Positions 34,855 through 43,561 of a stretch of DNA of 64,000 nucleotides are shown here, piece after piece. Below the pieces are notes generated by a model that had not been told where the DNA came from, made no database searches, and saw nothing but the letters and a program-made list of their open reading frames with translations. Position numbers and translations under genes: made by a program. Source of the DNA: Hymenobacter rubidus (lineage in GTDB: Bacteria; Bacteroidota; Bacteroidia; Cytophagales; Hymenobacteraceae); assembly GCF_016734815.1 (NCBI RefSeq), contig NZ_JAERQF010000017.1:41790-105789 (forward strand), read 5' to 3'. How positions within the stretch are numbered: the first letter of the stretch is position 1; each line of letters opens with the position of its first letter.

Positions 34855-37635
34855 TTAGTGCAGAGAAGAAGGAGCCGGCGCCCCAGAGAAGGACGCCGCA
34901 GCCGACTGGCGGGCTGCCTGACGAGCGGCGTACTCGGCCGCTAATGTAGCATAAGCCGCTGGGGCAAGCTGCTGGCGCAGCTGGGCCAAAGCGTCGGCGG
35001 CGTAGTCGGTCAGGCCGGCATCGGCCGCTGCCAGCACGTAGGCCCGCAACAGCTGCGGCGACTGTGGGTTTTCGTCCAGGCCCGCCCGTAGGGCAGCGTA
35101 GGCCGTTGTGTTATCGCCCCGGCGCGTGTAGAAACGGCCGGCAGCCAGCACCGCCGCTTCGTTGAACGGGGCTTCGCGCACAATGCGCTGGTAGCTTTTG
35201 TCGGCAGCAGCGGCTTTGTTTTGCTGTTCGGCCTGTTGGGCCTGGGCCAGCCAGTCGTCGCCTGCATGCGCACGCTTCGTGCCGGGAACTATCTGCTCGC
35301 CGGCCAGCAGCTGTTGCGCCTGCCGTCCCTGCTTTCGCTGTGCCGTATCGGTCGAAGCCAACAACCGAGCCGTCGCAACCTGGGCCGAGTCTGCCTGGCC
35401 ACTCAGGGCCAGCGCATACACCCGCATTTCGGGAGCTTGGGTAGCTCCGTGTGCAGCAGCAAGGGCCAATTGGGAAGCGGCCGTGGCGTACTGCCCTTGC
35501 TGGAGCTGCCACAGGCCCAGCAGTTGCTGGTAGTAGGAGGCCGTGCCCGACGTGCCGGCCGCTAGCGGCGCCAGCAGCTGCCGTGCCACCTGCTCCTGCC
35601 CTACCGCGTGCCGAGCCAAGGCCTGCAGAAATAGAAGCTGCTCGTAATAATCAGCATTGGCCTGCTGGCCGCTGAGCTGGTTGAGGCGGGCAAACACGGC
35701 CGGCGTCAACTCGGCCGGATGGCGCGTTACGGCCAGTAAAACTTCGTGGTAGAGCTGGGCAAAGCTGGCGGCATCCAGCACAAGCGGGCCGGTACCGGAG
35801 ACTGTAGGCAAGCTCGCAGCCGGGGCCACACCGCGTAACTGAAGCAGGGTAATATTGCTCAGCAGCGCGGGCTCGGTGGTTTTCACGGTCGTGTTGCTGC
35901 CTAACTTTTGCGCCGCTGCCAGCAGGTTCTGACTGAGCAAAAAGCCCAGCTGATTGGTACGGCTGGCGTAGCTGCCGGGGGCCAGCTGCTCGGTCCGGTC
36001 CAGGTAAAGGGCCACGGAATCCGCTAAGTCAGTTTTGGTAAACAATTGGGCCAAATCTCCGGTCAGGGCAGCGCTGCGGGGCGTAGCCTTCAGGCCCAGC
36101 CGAAGAATATCGAGGCCTTCAAACAGGTCGGTGGGCTCGTTATAAAGCGAAGCCAGGCGCAGCGACACTTTCTCGCTGGGGCCGCGCAACAGGGCCCGGC
36201 GCAGGGAATTGATTTCGTTCTGGCGCTGCTGCCGGAAACGGTACAGGGCTGCCCGGCCAAACTCGGCGTGCAGGTTGGCCCGATACAGCACGTCTCCGCT
36301 TTCAGCGTAGTAGCGCTCGGCCAGGCCGGCCAGGCTGAGGTCGTCCGGGTTGGCTTCGCTTTGCTGGCGGGCTAGGTCGCCGAGGTTATTGTACTGCCCG
36401 GCCATCACTTGGTCGGGCAGCGGGAAGGACAGGCGCGACTGCAGCACCAGAATGCCGCCTATGGCCAGAATATACACCGGATAAAACGGCATCCGGCGCG
36501 GCTCAAATACCACCCGGTACACCCGCAGCCGCCGCTGAATGAGCGGCAGAAAATTAATGAGCACATAAAGCAAAAACGCGCTGCCCGTGAATGCCAGCGC
36601 CGTGCCCGTAAAGCTGCGGGCCGCCACCAGCAAAGGCGTATTGGCCGTAGCAAAAGCATAGGCCAGCGCGCCCCCCGCTCCCATCACCAGCAGCGGATAC
36701 AGCACGGCTGCCTCCCGGTAGGGCACCCAGTCGCCGTAGCTGGCCGCGCGCAGACGCAGGCCCAGCCAGCCGGCCACCACGGCTGGCACCAATAGCACCA
36801 GCGGGTCGAGGCTCAGGCCCGGCCACAGCTCCAGGCTGTCATTGTTCCAGACAAACAGCAGCAGCACGCCCGAATAGAGCCCCGCCGCCGCCACGAACGG
36901 CAGCAAGCCGAAACGTCCGCTGGGCTGCTCCGCTTGGGTATTGAACCACAACAAGGCGCGAATATTCTCCACCCCTACCCACAACACCAGCAGCGCCACC
37001 AACACCGCGCCGCCGGGCGTAGCATAGGCCGCCAACTGAAGCAGGGTTTCGGAAACTGGCAGGCTTTGGCCGAAGAGCAAGCCGCTCAGCACCGCCACCA
37101 GCACGCCCATAATCACGGCCCGCCAGCCCAGCGTCAGGTTCTCAAAAAAAGCGTGCAGCACAAAACCACCGCCGCCAATCAGGGCCAGCATCAGGTACAG
37201 AAAATACCGTTCGTTGGTCTGAAATACGCCCAGCGCCTCCGTATTCAGCGACAGCAGGAAGAAAATAACGGGTATCATGCCCGCCACAAAGGGCAGCCTG
37301 TCCAGCGTGCTCGCCACGGCCACCCAGCCCGCCAGCACCACCGCCAGCAGGCCCAGAAATAGCCCGGCGGCCAGCGGCTGCGTAAACGGCCCAGCCACGT
37401 CATGGGTCAGGGTCACGATGAATCCGCTGGCCTGCACCGGCAGTTGCACCGGCCCAGCGGCCACGCTGTCCAAGGTCAGCGGAATGGCTTTCAGGTGCGG
37501 CACTTCCCGCAGGGGGAGCGTACTGGCTTCACCCGTAAAGTAGTAGAAACCGGCCAGCCCCACCGCCAGCGCTGCCAGGAGCAGCAGCCAGTTGGGCCGG
37601 GTGGTCGGGCGTGGGGTCGAAAGTTGCGGCGTCAC
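34855..37635 (-). CDS. Polytopic membrane protein with C-terminal TPR region
   Basis: The start is placed at the GTG at 37635 ([13 protein letters not shown]), 4 nt after the gatC stop; the longer frame would overlap gatC. It has 926 residues. The N-terminal 400 residues contain about 11 hydrophobic helices, for example [33 protein letters not shown] and [15 protein letters not shown]. The C-terminal 500 residues are Ala/Leu/Gln-rich helical repeats with TPR-like spacing ([43 protein letters not shown]). The role is unknown. The topology suggests an inner-membrane scaffold. It is translationally coupled to gatC and sits just upstream of an ABC ATPase. Confidence 0.8.
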   Translation of the reverse strand: MTPQLSTPRPTTRPNWLLLLAALAVGLAGFYYFTGEASTLPLREVPHLKAIPLTLDSVAAGPVQLPVQASGFIVTLTHDVAGPFTQPLAAGLFLGLLAVVLAGWVAVASTLDRLPFVAGMIPVIFFLLSLNTEALGVFQTNERYFLYLMLALIGGGGFVLHAFFENLTLGWRAVIMGVLVAVLSGLLFGQSLPVSETLLQLAAYATPGGAVLVALLVLWVGVENIRALLWFNTQAEQPSGRFGLLPFVAAAGLYSGVLLLFVWNNDSLELWPGLSLDPLVLLVPAVVAGWLGLRLRAASYGDWVPYREAAVLYPLLVMGAGGALAYAFATANTPLLVAARSFTGTALAFTGSAFLLYVLINFLPLIQRRLRVYRVVFEPRRMPFYPVYILAIGGILVLQSRLSFPLPDQVMAGQYNNLGDLARQQSEANPDDLSLAGLAERYYAESGDVLYRANLHAEFGRAALYRFRQQRQNEINSLRRALLRGPSEKVSLRLASLYNEPTDLFEGLDILRLGLKATPRSAALTGDLAQLFTKTDLADSVALYLDRTEQLAPGSYASRTNQLGFLLSQNLLAAAQKLGSNTTVKTTEPALLSNITLLQLRGVAPAASLPTVSGTGPLVLDAASFAQLYHEVLLAVTRHPAELTPAVFARLNQLSGQQANADYYEQLLFLQALARHAVGQEQVARQLLAPLAAGTSGTASYYQQLLGLWQLQQGQYATAASQLALAAAHGATQAPEMRVYALALSGQADSAQVATARLLASTDTAQRKQGRQAQQLLAGEQIVPGTKRAHAGDDWLAQAQQAEQQNKAAAADKSYQRIVREAPFNEAAVLAAGRFYTRRGDNTTAYAALRAGLDENPQSPQLLRAYVLAAADAGLTDYAADALAQLRQQLAPAAYATLAAEYAARQAARQSAAASFSGAPAPSSLH

Positions 37636-37639
37636 CAAA

Positions 37640-37927
37640 TTATTCCAGCACTTTGGGCACCCGGAAGTAGTCCGAATCCTTGCGCGGGGCATTGCGCAGG
37701 CCGTCCTGGTGGCTCACGGTGTTGCGGGCCTCGTCGTCGCGCAGCACGTTGATTTCCTGTGAGAGGTGCACCAGCGGCTCCACGCCCGTCGTATCGAGCC
37801 CTTCCAGCTGAGCCACGAAATCGAGTATGTTGTTCAGGTCGCCGAGCATCTGCTGCTCGCGGGTTTCGTCAAATTCTAAGCGGGCCAGGTGGGCCAAGCC
37901 GCGCAGGGTACCTAGGTCGGTGCTCAT
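37640..37927 (-). CDS. gatC: Asp-tRNA(Asn)/Glu-tRNA(Gln) amidotransferase subunit C
   Basis: A 95-residue small subunit that stabilises GatA-GatB during transamidation of misacylated tRNA. Typical blocks are LGTLRGLAHLARLEFDE (about 5-21), LGDLNNILDFVAQLEGLDTTGVEPLVH (about 29-55) and the C-terminal LRNAPRKDSDYFRVPKVLE. Length matches the family. It lies 26 bp after plsC and is coupled to the next membrane protein gene. GatA and GatB are not in this window. Confidence 0.95.
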   Translation of the reverse strand: MSTDLGTLRGLAHLARLEFDETREQQMLGDLNNILDFVAQLEGLDTTGVEPLVHLSQEINVLRDDEARNTVSHQDGLRNAPRKDSDYFRVPKVLE

Positions 37928-37953
37928 GCTAATTATGAGTGTTGAATTATAAA

Positions 37954-38778
37954 TTATGAATTGGCAGGTTGCGGCTCTTGTGCAACTGGCAGGCTGGCCG
38001 GGTCACGCCAGGTGCTAGGGCCGGGCTTCATGGCACCTTCGGGCAAAAAATCGCCGGCCAGCAGGGCCGCCACCCGTTCTTTCAGGGCCGGAATGTCGGC
38101 AACGGTGAGGCCCGCAGTGGGAATGGGGCGGTGAAAAACAATTTTGAGGCGGTGGTAGCGCACCCGCAGGCTGCCGGCCACATCGGGCATAAACATGTGG
38201 TTCAGGGGCATGCCCACGGGCACCAGCGGCACACCGGCCTCGATGGCCAGCTGAAAGGCGCCGTCTAGCAGCGGCAGCAACTCCTTGCCGGGGGCGGGCG
38301 AAATCCGGCCTTCGGCGAAAATGGCAATGCTCTTGCCCGCTAACAGACCGCGCCGCGCCGCCACCGCTGCCCGGCCCCGGCTCACGGCGCTGGCCCGGTC
38401 CACGGTAATGTAGACGCGTCCGAAAATCGGCCCCCACACCGGCGTTTTAGCCAGCGAAGCTTTGCCCATCATGTTCAGAAAGCCCGGAATGTATTTGAAC
38501 AGCAGCATGATGTCGACGTAAGAGCCGTGGTTGGCCACGTACACGCACGGCTGCGGCGCGGGCTCCTCACTTTCGCGCACTACTTCCACGGGCATGCCCC
38601 ACATCACAATCGAGAGCGTCGACCAGAACCGGTTCAGCGCGTGCACCACCCCGCCGCCATCGGGCCGCCGGCTGAAAAACCATTGAAGCGGGTAAGTGAG
38701 CACAAACGGCACGATGAACCAGAACACCGCCCAGGTAGTGTAGAGGCGCTGGCCGATATATCGAAGCAAGTGACGCAT
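37954..38778 (-). CDS. 1-acyl-sn-glycerol-3-phosphate acyltransferase (PlsC family)
   Basis: A 274-residue membrane acyltransferase making phosphatidic acid from lysophosphatidic acid. There is an N-terminal membrane helix (about 14-32, TTWAVFWFIVPFVLTYPLQ). The catalytic NHGSYVD motif (N-H-x4-D, about residues 82-88), the PVWGPIFGRVYITVDR block and a substrate-binding IFAEGRISPAPGKELLPLLDG are visible; the usual FPEGTRS is here AEGRISP. It heads the operon with gatC, the TM/TPR protein and the ABC ATPase. A TACCTTTG -7 element lies only 6 nt upstream of the ATG, suggesting a leaderless or very short-leader message. Confidence 0.9.
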   Translation of the reverse strand: MRHLLRYIGQRLYTTWAVFWFIVPFVLTYPLQWFFSRRPDGGGVVHALNRFWSTLSIVMWGMPVEVVRESEEPAPQPCVYVANHGSYVDIMLLFKYIPGFLNMMGKASLAKTPVWGPIFGRVYITVDRASAVSRGRAAVAARRGLLAGKSIAIFAEGRISPAPGKELLPLLDGAFQLAIEAGVPLVPVGMPLNHMFMPDVAGSLRVRYHRLKIVFHRPIPTAGLTVADIPALKERVAALLAGDFLPEGAMKPGPSTWRDPASLPVAQEPQPANS

Positions 38779-38783
38779 ACGGG

Positions 38784-38791
38784 CAAAGGTA
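38784..38791 (-). promoter_or_regulatory. -7 promoter element of the plsC operon
   Basis: TACCTTTG on the minus strand is an exact TAnnTTTG match ending 6 nt before the plsC ATG. No clear TTG lies at the expected -33 position. Transcription would start at or next to the start codon. Confidence 0.4.
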
Positions 38792-38793
38792 AA

Positions 38794-38885
38794 GAAGTTA
38801 AAAGTTGCCGGTGAAAAGTTGAAAACCGATTTGCGCCAACGCCCACCCAGTCAATTTTTAACTTTTCGCTATCAACTTTTACTTC
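38794..38885. repeat. AT-rich inverted repeat between NUDIX gene and plsC
   Basis: Arms of about 30 bp (38794-38825 and 38852-38885) built on TAAAAGTTG...GAAAAGTT are imperfect reverse complements. The right arm covers the stop codon of the NUDIX gene. It may act as a transcript end and belongs to a different family from the GAGCGCAG palindromes. Confidence 0.6.
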
Positions 38886-39456
38886 TTGCCGCCAGCACCT
38901 TCTCCGCCTTCAGCAGGCCCGCTACGCTCACGCCGTCCGTAATCCGGTCGTCCATCACCATGCGAATGGCCTCGGCCAGCGGCAGCTTCCAGATGCGCAG
39001 GTCTTCCGTTTCTTCGGGTTCCAGTTCACCCTGGGTCAGTTCCTCGGCCAGAAAGACGAAGCCTTCCTCGTCGGTTACGGAGTTGGAGGTGTGCAGGCGG
39101 GCAATGCGCGTCCAGCGGGCCGCCAATAGGCCGGTTTCTTCCTTCAGCTCGCGCTGGGCCGATTCCAGAATGTCCAGTTCCACCAGGCCACCGCCCATCG
39201 GAATTTCCCAGCTGTACTCGTTCAGCGGGTAGCGGTATTGCCCCACCAGCCAGGTGTTGCCCTCGTCATCGATGGGGACAATGCCCAGGGCTTTGTTTTT
39301 CATCGTCACCACGCCATAAATGCCCCGACCGCCGCCAGGGTTCAGCACCTGGTCTTCGCGCACCGAAATCCAGGGGTTGTGGTACTTCACCTCCGAGCTC
39401 AGGGTTTGCCAGGGGTTGTGGGTTTCGTCAACATCGGGAGCAGCGGAATGCAGCAT
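38872..39456 (-). CDS. NUDIX hydrolase, ADP-ribose pyrophosphatase-like
   Basis: A 194-residue enzyme. An N-terminal beta region (NPWQTLSSEVKYHNPWISVREDQVL split over residues about 16-40) is typical of ADPRase-type NUDIX dimers. The Nudix box is at about 91-114 with GGGLVELD then AQRELKEETGLL, so the catalytic REL-x-EE core is intact. The upstream glutamate expected in GX5E falls on Leu, with Glu one residue earlier. The likely substrate is ADP-ribose or a related nucleoside diphosphate sugar. The gene is followed by an AT-rich inverted repeat and then plsC. Confidence 0.88.
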   Translation of the reverse strand: MLHSAAPDVDETHNPWQTLSSEVKYHNPWISVREDQVLNPGGGRGIYGVVTMKNKALGIVPIDDEGNTWLVGQYRYPLNEYSWEIPMGGGLVELDILESAQRELKEETGLLAARWTRIARLHTSNSVTDEEGFVFLAEELTQGELEPEETEDLRIWKLPLAEAIRMVMDDRITDGVSVAGLLKAEKVLAARSKS

Positions 39457-39616
39457 GCTAAAAAATGATAGGGGTATTGAAAAAAGCAGGAATAAATTTT
39501 TGATAAAATTACACGCTGGCTGCCAGCCTCAGACATCGTTTATAGGCTATATTGCGTCATTCGCCGTGCCAACTGCCGCGTTGGGCGTCGAAAATGGGCA
39601 ATTAGTCCAAAAACAA

Positions 39617-39648
39617 TTGCGTAACGCTCCGCAAATCTTGTATCTTTG
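39617..39648 (+). promoter_or_regulatory. Promoter of the putative small RNA
   Basis: TTG at 39617-39619, a 21-nt spacer, then TATCTTTG at 39641-39648, an exact TAnnTTTG match. Transcription should start near 39653-39656. Confidence 0.65.
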
Positions 39649-39652
39649 AGCC

Positions 39653-39792
39653 ATAAGTACCCCCGCACGGGCTGGAAATGTGGAAAGGAAGGACCTCTCG
39701 TGCGGCGGCGCTCTGGCTGAAAAGGTGGGGTAGACACCTCTAAGCCGGACCCGCCACTTTAAGGCCGTCGCACTTGTGCGGCGGCCTTTTTT
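39653..39792 (+). ncRNA. Putative structured small RNA of about 140 nt
   Basis: It is bounded by a Bacteroidota-type promoter and a strong terminator (AAGGCCGTCGCAC-TT-GTGCGGCGGCCTTTTTT at 39761-39792) and has no reading frame of note. Hairpin 1 pairs CCGCACG (39663-39669) with CGTGCGG (39699-39705). A second stem has GGCT...AGCC enclosing AGGTG/CACCT. GTGCGGCGGC occurs twice, at 39700-39709 and 39776-39785, so the 5' CCGCAC could pair with either copy, giving an attenuator-like switch. It does not match the SRP, RNase P, tmRNA or tRNA signatures I know. It could be a 6S-like RNA or a leader of the downstream 82-residue gene. Confidence 0.55.
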
Positions 39793-39919
39793 GTGTGCCC
39801 AGCTCTTGGCAAAGCCGCAATCTATGTAACAGAAACGCGTTGTTCTGCCTTCAACCCAAAGCACGGCGCGGCCGTACCAGCAGGAACCGGCTGCCCATAT
39901 CCCGGCCGGCCCCTGTCAC

Positions 39920-40168
39920 ATGGCTCAGCCCAATTCCAAGTCCAAGCAAAACGCCACCCCGGAAGAGCACGACCCCCTGTTCAACCTCAAGCACGCCCAG
40001 GCCGAAGCCGACCTCGCGCAGACAACCAATGGCCTCGGACCCGTCACCAACGAGTACGTGACGACCGATGAAGACGACGAAATCGACGAAGGTCCCCGCG
40101 ACAGCCAAGGGCAGCGCCGCGGCGAAACCGGCACCCCCGACGAAGGCAGCACCGCCGGCCGCCACTAA
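39920..40168 (+). CDS. Small hydrophilic acidic hypothetical protein
   Basis: An 82-residue protein, charged and probably disordered, with no hydrophobic core. It contains HDPLFNLKHAQAEADLAQ near the middle, then an acidic run TTDEDDEIDEGPRD and a Gly/Ser/Thr-rich end. Codon use agrees with neighbouring genes and the ATG is well placed, but no family is recognised. It lies about 127 bp after the small-RNA terminator and about 95 bp before rnhB, separated from the latter by a palindrome. Confidence 0.5.
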   Translation: MAQPNSKSKQNATPEEHDPLFNLKHAQAEADLAQTTNGLGPVTNEYVTTDEDDEIDEGPRDSQGQRRGETGTPDEGSTAGRH

Positions 40169-40182
40169 AAACCCAGTAGCAG

Positions 40183-40243
40183 GGGGCAGTTATCAGTGAG
40201 TAGCTTTGGCCGCGAAAGCGCAAAGCCCGCTGATAACTGCCCC
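40183..40243. repeat. Palindrome between the small gene and rnhB
   Basis: Perfect 14-bp arms GGGGCAGTTATCAG (40183-40196) and complement (40230-40243) with a 33-nt loop containing a smaller GCTTTG/CAAAGC stem. Confidence 0.65.
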
Positions 40244-40263
40244 GTGTTCATTTTTACCGCTAC

Positions 40264-40839
40264 GTGTTAACTGCCAATTATTCGGGCCATGCCCTTGAAG
40301 CGGGCCTGGACGAAGCCGGGCGCGGCTGCCTAGCCGGCCCTGTGTTCGCAGCGGCCGTCATTCTGCCGCCCGATTTTAACCCGCGCTTTCTCAACGACTC
40401 CAAGCAGCTCACTGCCAAACGGCGCGAGGCGTTGCGTCCCGAAATATGTGCGGAGGCTGTGGCCTGGGCCGTGGGGCAGGCGTCGGTCGAGGAAATCAGC
40501 AGCCTGAATATTGCGCAGGCGAGCTACTTGGCCATGCACCGCGCCGTAGCGGCATTGGGCGTCGTGCCCGGCCACTTACTGGTTGATGGTAATCGGTTTC
40601 GGCCTTTAGTGGGCTACACACACTCCTGCATCATTGGCGGCGATGCGCTGTACCGCAACATTGCGGCAGCCTCCATTCTGGCCAAAACATTCCGCGACGA
40701 ACACATGCTGGCCTTGGCCGCTGAATTTCCGGATTACGGCTGGGAGCAAAACGCTGGTTATCCCACGCAGCGCCACCGCGATGCCATCCGTACGCATGGC
40801 CCCAGCCCTCACCATCGAATGGGTTTCCGCCTGCTGTAG
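40264..40839 (+). CDS. rnhB: Ribonuclease HII
   Basis: A 191-residue endonuclease removing RNA from RNA-DNA hybrids and single misincorporated ribonucleotides. GTG start at 40264. The signature [20 protein letters not shown] is at about residues 13-32, with the DE catalytic pair. Downstream blocks are [13 protein letters not shown] (about 43-55), LLVDGNRF (about 101-108), and [23 protein letters not shown] (about 126-148), which supply the other metal ligands. Length and the C-terminal HRMGF fit type 2 RNase H. Confidence 0.96.
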   Translation: MLTANYSGHALEAGLDEAGRGCLAGPVFAAAVILPPDFNPRFLNDSKQLTAKRREALRPEICAEAVAWAVGQASVEEISSLNIAQASYLAMHRAVAALGVVPGHLLVDGNRFRPLVGYTHSCIIGGDALYRNIAAASILAKTFRDEHMLALAAEFPDYGWEQNAGYPTQRHRDAIRTHGPSPHHRMGFRLL

Positions 40840-40865
40840 CAGCGCCTAAAGGCACAGGGCATTCG

Positions 40866-41309
40866 TTAGTCTTTCAGCTTCAGCAGGTCCAGAAACAGGC
40901 TGAAGCCGTCAACGCTAGTGCCACCCTCCCCAAAAGTATCGAAGCTGAGTGGCTTGATGATATAGCCACTAACGGCCAGTTGCTGGGCTTTCAGGCGGTC
41001 CGATTCGAGGTCGGAGGTGGTCATGATGAACACATTTAGGCTTGCAAATTCGGGGTCGCCGCGCAGTGTTTCCAGCAGTTCCAAGCCATTCATGCGGGGC
41101 ATGTTGATGTCGAGCATGACTAGGCTGGGCTTAGCAATTTTTGGTTCATCGCCTTCGCCGCGCAGCATTTTGAGCGCATCGCGGCCGTTGCGGGCATGAA
41201 TGAGGGGTACGTTGATGTTCTGGCGGCGCAACTCGCGCTGCACGTTCATGACGTCCATCTGGTCGTCTTCCACGAGCAGGATGCTGGGCGTGGGATGGTC
41301 GGCGGACAT
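40866..41309 (-). CDS. Single-domain response regulator
   Basis: A 147-residue CheY-like receiver with no output domain. The acidic pair is in ILLVEDDQMD (about E14-D16), the phosphoacceptor is about D67 in LVMLDINMPRMNG, followed by the conserved Thr/Ser (FIMTTSDLES) and Lys (YIIKPLSF). The pattern resembles the Rcp1-type receivers often paired with CHASE3 or phytochrome-like kinases. It is the last gene of the CZB-kinase-regulator cluster, 55 bp after the kinase gene, and is probably the direct phosphotransfer target. Confidence 0.93.
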   Translation of the reverse strand: MSADHPTPSILLVEDDQMDVMNVQRELRRQNINVPLIHARNGRDALKMLRGEGDEPKIAKPSLVMLDINMPRMNGLELLETLRGDPEFASLNVFIMTTSDLESDRLKAQQLAVSGYIIKPLSFDTFGEGGTSVDGFSLFLDLLKLKD

Positions 41310-41364
41310 AGGCTAAGCAATGGTCAACAGCGGGAATATGCCCGCAAGAAACAGCTTGCGGCTG

Positions 41365-42924
41365 TTATCGGATAGGGGTTAATACGGTAGAATTGGGCGC
41401 GGCGGCTACAGTTGCAACAGCATTTTTGACTTTGGGCGGGTGCTTGGGCCAGGTAAAAATAAACTTAGCGCCCTGACCTTCCGCTGATTTGACTCCGATT
41501 CGGCCGCCCTGGCGCTCCACTATTTTCTTCACAATGGCCAACCCTACCCCCGTGCTTTCAAAAGTATCCCGCTCCGTAAGGGTCTGAAAGATGACAAAAA
41601 TACGGTCGTGGTACTCCGGCGCAATGCCCGGCCCATCGTCGGCCACTGAAAACAAGTAAAATTCGCCCGCGTCGTCGCAGCTGATGTGCACGGTGCCCGA
41701 TTCGGGGTGGTCGTGGTACTTCAACGCGTTGCTGATGAGGTTGGTGAATACCTGCTGGAGCTGCACCGCATTGGTGGTGAGGGTGGGCAGAAAAAACGGC
41801 AACTCTACCTTAAAGCCGGGCGGTGGATTAAGGGTATCGATGATTTCGCGCAGCAGCGTGCGCACGAACACCGTTTCGTCGGCCTGTGCCGTGCGCCCGA
41901 TGCGGGCCAGGTCCAGAATGCCGGTGATGAGCTTTTCCATGCGGTGCACCCGTTGGCGCATCAACCCCAGAAACTCCTGGATGTGGGGCGGCAGCTGGTC
42001 CTTGCCCATGTCTTCCTCAATCCAGCGCGATGCGCTTTCGATGCCCCGCAACGGGGCCTTCAAATCGTGCGACACCACGTAGGCGAACTGGTCGAGTTCC
42101 TGGTTGCGGTTTTCCAGCTGGTTGATGTTGGCGCCTACGGTGCGCGCCATCACGTTCAGGGCCGCCGTGAGTTCGCTTACTTCGTCCTGTGCGGTGTCTA
42201 CAATTTGGCTATTATAGTCGCCGTCGGCCATGCGCCGGGCCAGGTCCAGCATGTTGCGCAGGCGTTTGCTGAACAGCCGCACAATGTACACGGCCCACAG
42301 CAGCCCCAACACCAGCGCGGCCACCGCCAAGCCCGCCGACAGCCACTCGGCCCGCGCAATGCTGGAGTCCAGTTGCTGACGCAGCTGCTTGCGCGTGAGG
42401 GCTTCTCGCTGCTCAAAAGCGGCCAGCCGCTCCCGGATGTTGTCCATCACCTGCTTGCCGGTCAGCCCTTCGGTGAGGGAGCGGTGCGCTAGCCCTTCCA
42501 GCCCGCTTTGGTGCAGGTTACGGCGGCGAACTTCCCGTTTTTCGGCCACCATCAAATGGCTGTATCCCGACCACTGCTGGAAGAGGCGCTGAGCCTGGTC
42601 CACCAGCTTTACCTGGTCGGGCGAGTCCATTACCAGGCCACGCAACTCGGCAAAGCGGCCTATTAGCTGTCGTTCGCCGTCGTAATACGGTTCCAACGTC
42701 TGCTCATTGCCGATGAGGAGGTAGCCCCGAAAGCCGGTTTCCATGTCAATGATGTTGCGCAGCAGGTTGGCCGCGCGGTTCGACACTTTCTGCGATTCCT
42801 CCACCCGTTGTGCGTTTCGCAGCACCTGGCCCGCCAGTTGGTAATAAAACAGCACAATGACTGCGAACAGCGCCAGCAGCAGCACAAACCCGGCAAACAG
42901 CTTTGTAGTGAGTGTTATTTTCAT
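41365..42924 (-). CDS. CHASE3-HAMP sensor histidine kinase
   Basis: The start at 42924 (MKITLTTKLFAGFVLLLALF) begins at a membrane helix and gives 519 residues; the longer frame adds an unlikely leader over the upstream gene. Domains: TM1 (about 8-30), a periplasmic CHASE3 region (about 35-180, with ETGFRGYLLIGNEQTLEPY), TM2 (about 185-210), HAMP (about 210-262), and a HisKA dimerisation domain with phosphoacceptor H286 (VVSHDLKAPLRGIE). HATPase_c follows (about 395-505, NLISNALKYHD, FSVADDGPGI, FESTGVGLAIVKKI). The ligand is not obvious. Its neighbours are a CZB-domain protein 25 bp upstream and a receiver downstream, so the three probably form one pathway. Confidence 0.93.
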   Translation of the reverse strand: MKITLTTKLFAGFVLLLALFAVIVLFYYQLAGQVLRNAQRVEESQKVSNRAANLLRNIIDMETGFRGYLLIGNEQTLEPYYDGERQLIGRFAELRGLVMDSPDQVKLVDQAQRLFQQWSGYSHLMVAEKREVRRRNLHQSGLEGLAHRSLTEGLTGKQVMDNIRERLAAFEQREALTRKQLRQQLDSSIARAEWLSAGLAVAALVLGLLWAVYIVRLFSKRLRNMLDLARRMADGDYNSQIVDTAQDEVSELTAALNVMARTVGANINQLENRNQELDQFAYVVSHDLKAPLRGIESASRWIEEDMGKDQLPPHIQEFLGLMRQRVHRMEKLITGILDLARIGRTAQADETVFVRTLLREIIDTLNPPPGFKVELPFFLPTLTTNAVQLQQVFTNLISNALKYHDHPESGTVHISCDDAGEFYLFSVADDGPGIAPEYHDRIFVIFQTLTERDTFESTGVGLAIVKKIVERQGGRIGVKSAEGQGAKFIFTWPKHPPKVKNAVATVAAAPNSTVLTPIR

Positions 42925-42949
42925 GCAAGGGCGCGTGGTGGCACGTTCG

Positions 42950-43324
42950 TCAAGCTCCCCTACGCAGCTTGGCTTCCATGGTTTGGAGCAGCGCCACCAT
43001 TTCGTCGGCAATGCTCTGCAGGGGGCCATAGCCGGCCGTCACCTCCTCCATCCGGCCGGCGGCGTGCATATCCATCAGCCGGTTGGCTTCCGCATGGATG
43101 AGGATGTGCTGCCGGTCGAAAAGCCGGGCTTCGGGCAGGTGTGCATACACGCCGTGGCCGCGCAGCCGGTCGGCTATCCATAGGCCAAGGCCACACTGCT
43201 CGGGGTCGCGCAAAGGCCCTTCCGCTCCACCGTTGCCAAAAAGGTAAGAGCGCAGCTTGCTTTTGAAGTGCACATGCTTGATGAGCGCCGACTCAAAATC
43301 ACGCTTCAACTCTTCTGTCGTCAT
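42950..43324 (-). CDS. Stand-alone CZB (chemoreceptor zinc-binding) domain protein
   Basis: The start at 43324 (MTTEELKRDFESALIKH) begins at the CZB-like helix and gives 124 residues. Longer frames add an unlikely leader. The 3His/1Cys zinc pattern is visible: H17 in KHVHFKSKL, C44 in EQCGLGLWI (the CxxG/LGxW signature), and H73 and H77 in RQHILIHAEAN. CZB domains usually sit at the end of chemoreceptors or diguanylate cyclases and sense zinc or hypochlorous acid through the cysteine. Here the domain is free and is the first gene of a cluster with a CHASE3 histidine kinase and a receiver. Zinc or redox input to the kinase is an inference. Confidence 0.85.
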   Translation of the reverse strand: MTTEELKRDFESALIKHVHFKSKLRSYLFGNGGAEGPLRDPEQCGLGLWIADRLRGHGVYAHLPEARLFDRQHILIHAEANRLMDMHAAGRMEEVTAGYGPLQSIADEMVALLQTMEAKLRRGA

Positions 43325-43561
43325 AAAATAATAAAGGAAGGCTTGCCCGCGACGTACGGGGCCATAAACACAGCCGTACGAACCCAATACGTGGAGCAGC
43401 CAAAAAATGCTGTTCCTGCACGGAATTTGCCCCGAACCAGCGGTATAATGGAGCAAGAATAGGCCGGGGGGCTCAAATTCGGTACTTTCGTGCTTTACTC
43501 CCCGCTGTACCCCGCCACGCGGCTGTGGGCAAGCGGGCAGTTGCTTCTTTATTTTTCACCA

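Noticed and set aside
39653..39792. Signal recognition particle RNA
   Set aside because: The GGAAGGA piece first suggested SRP RNA, but the conserved CAGG...GGAAGGAAGCAG core is not present.
39547..39864. 105-codon minus-strand frame across the small RNA
   Set aside because: It spans the terminator and promoter elements of the plus-strand RNA and has no protein-like sequence.
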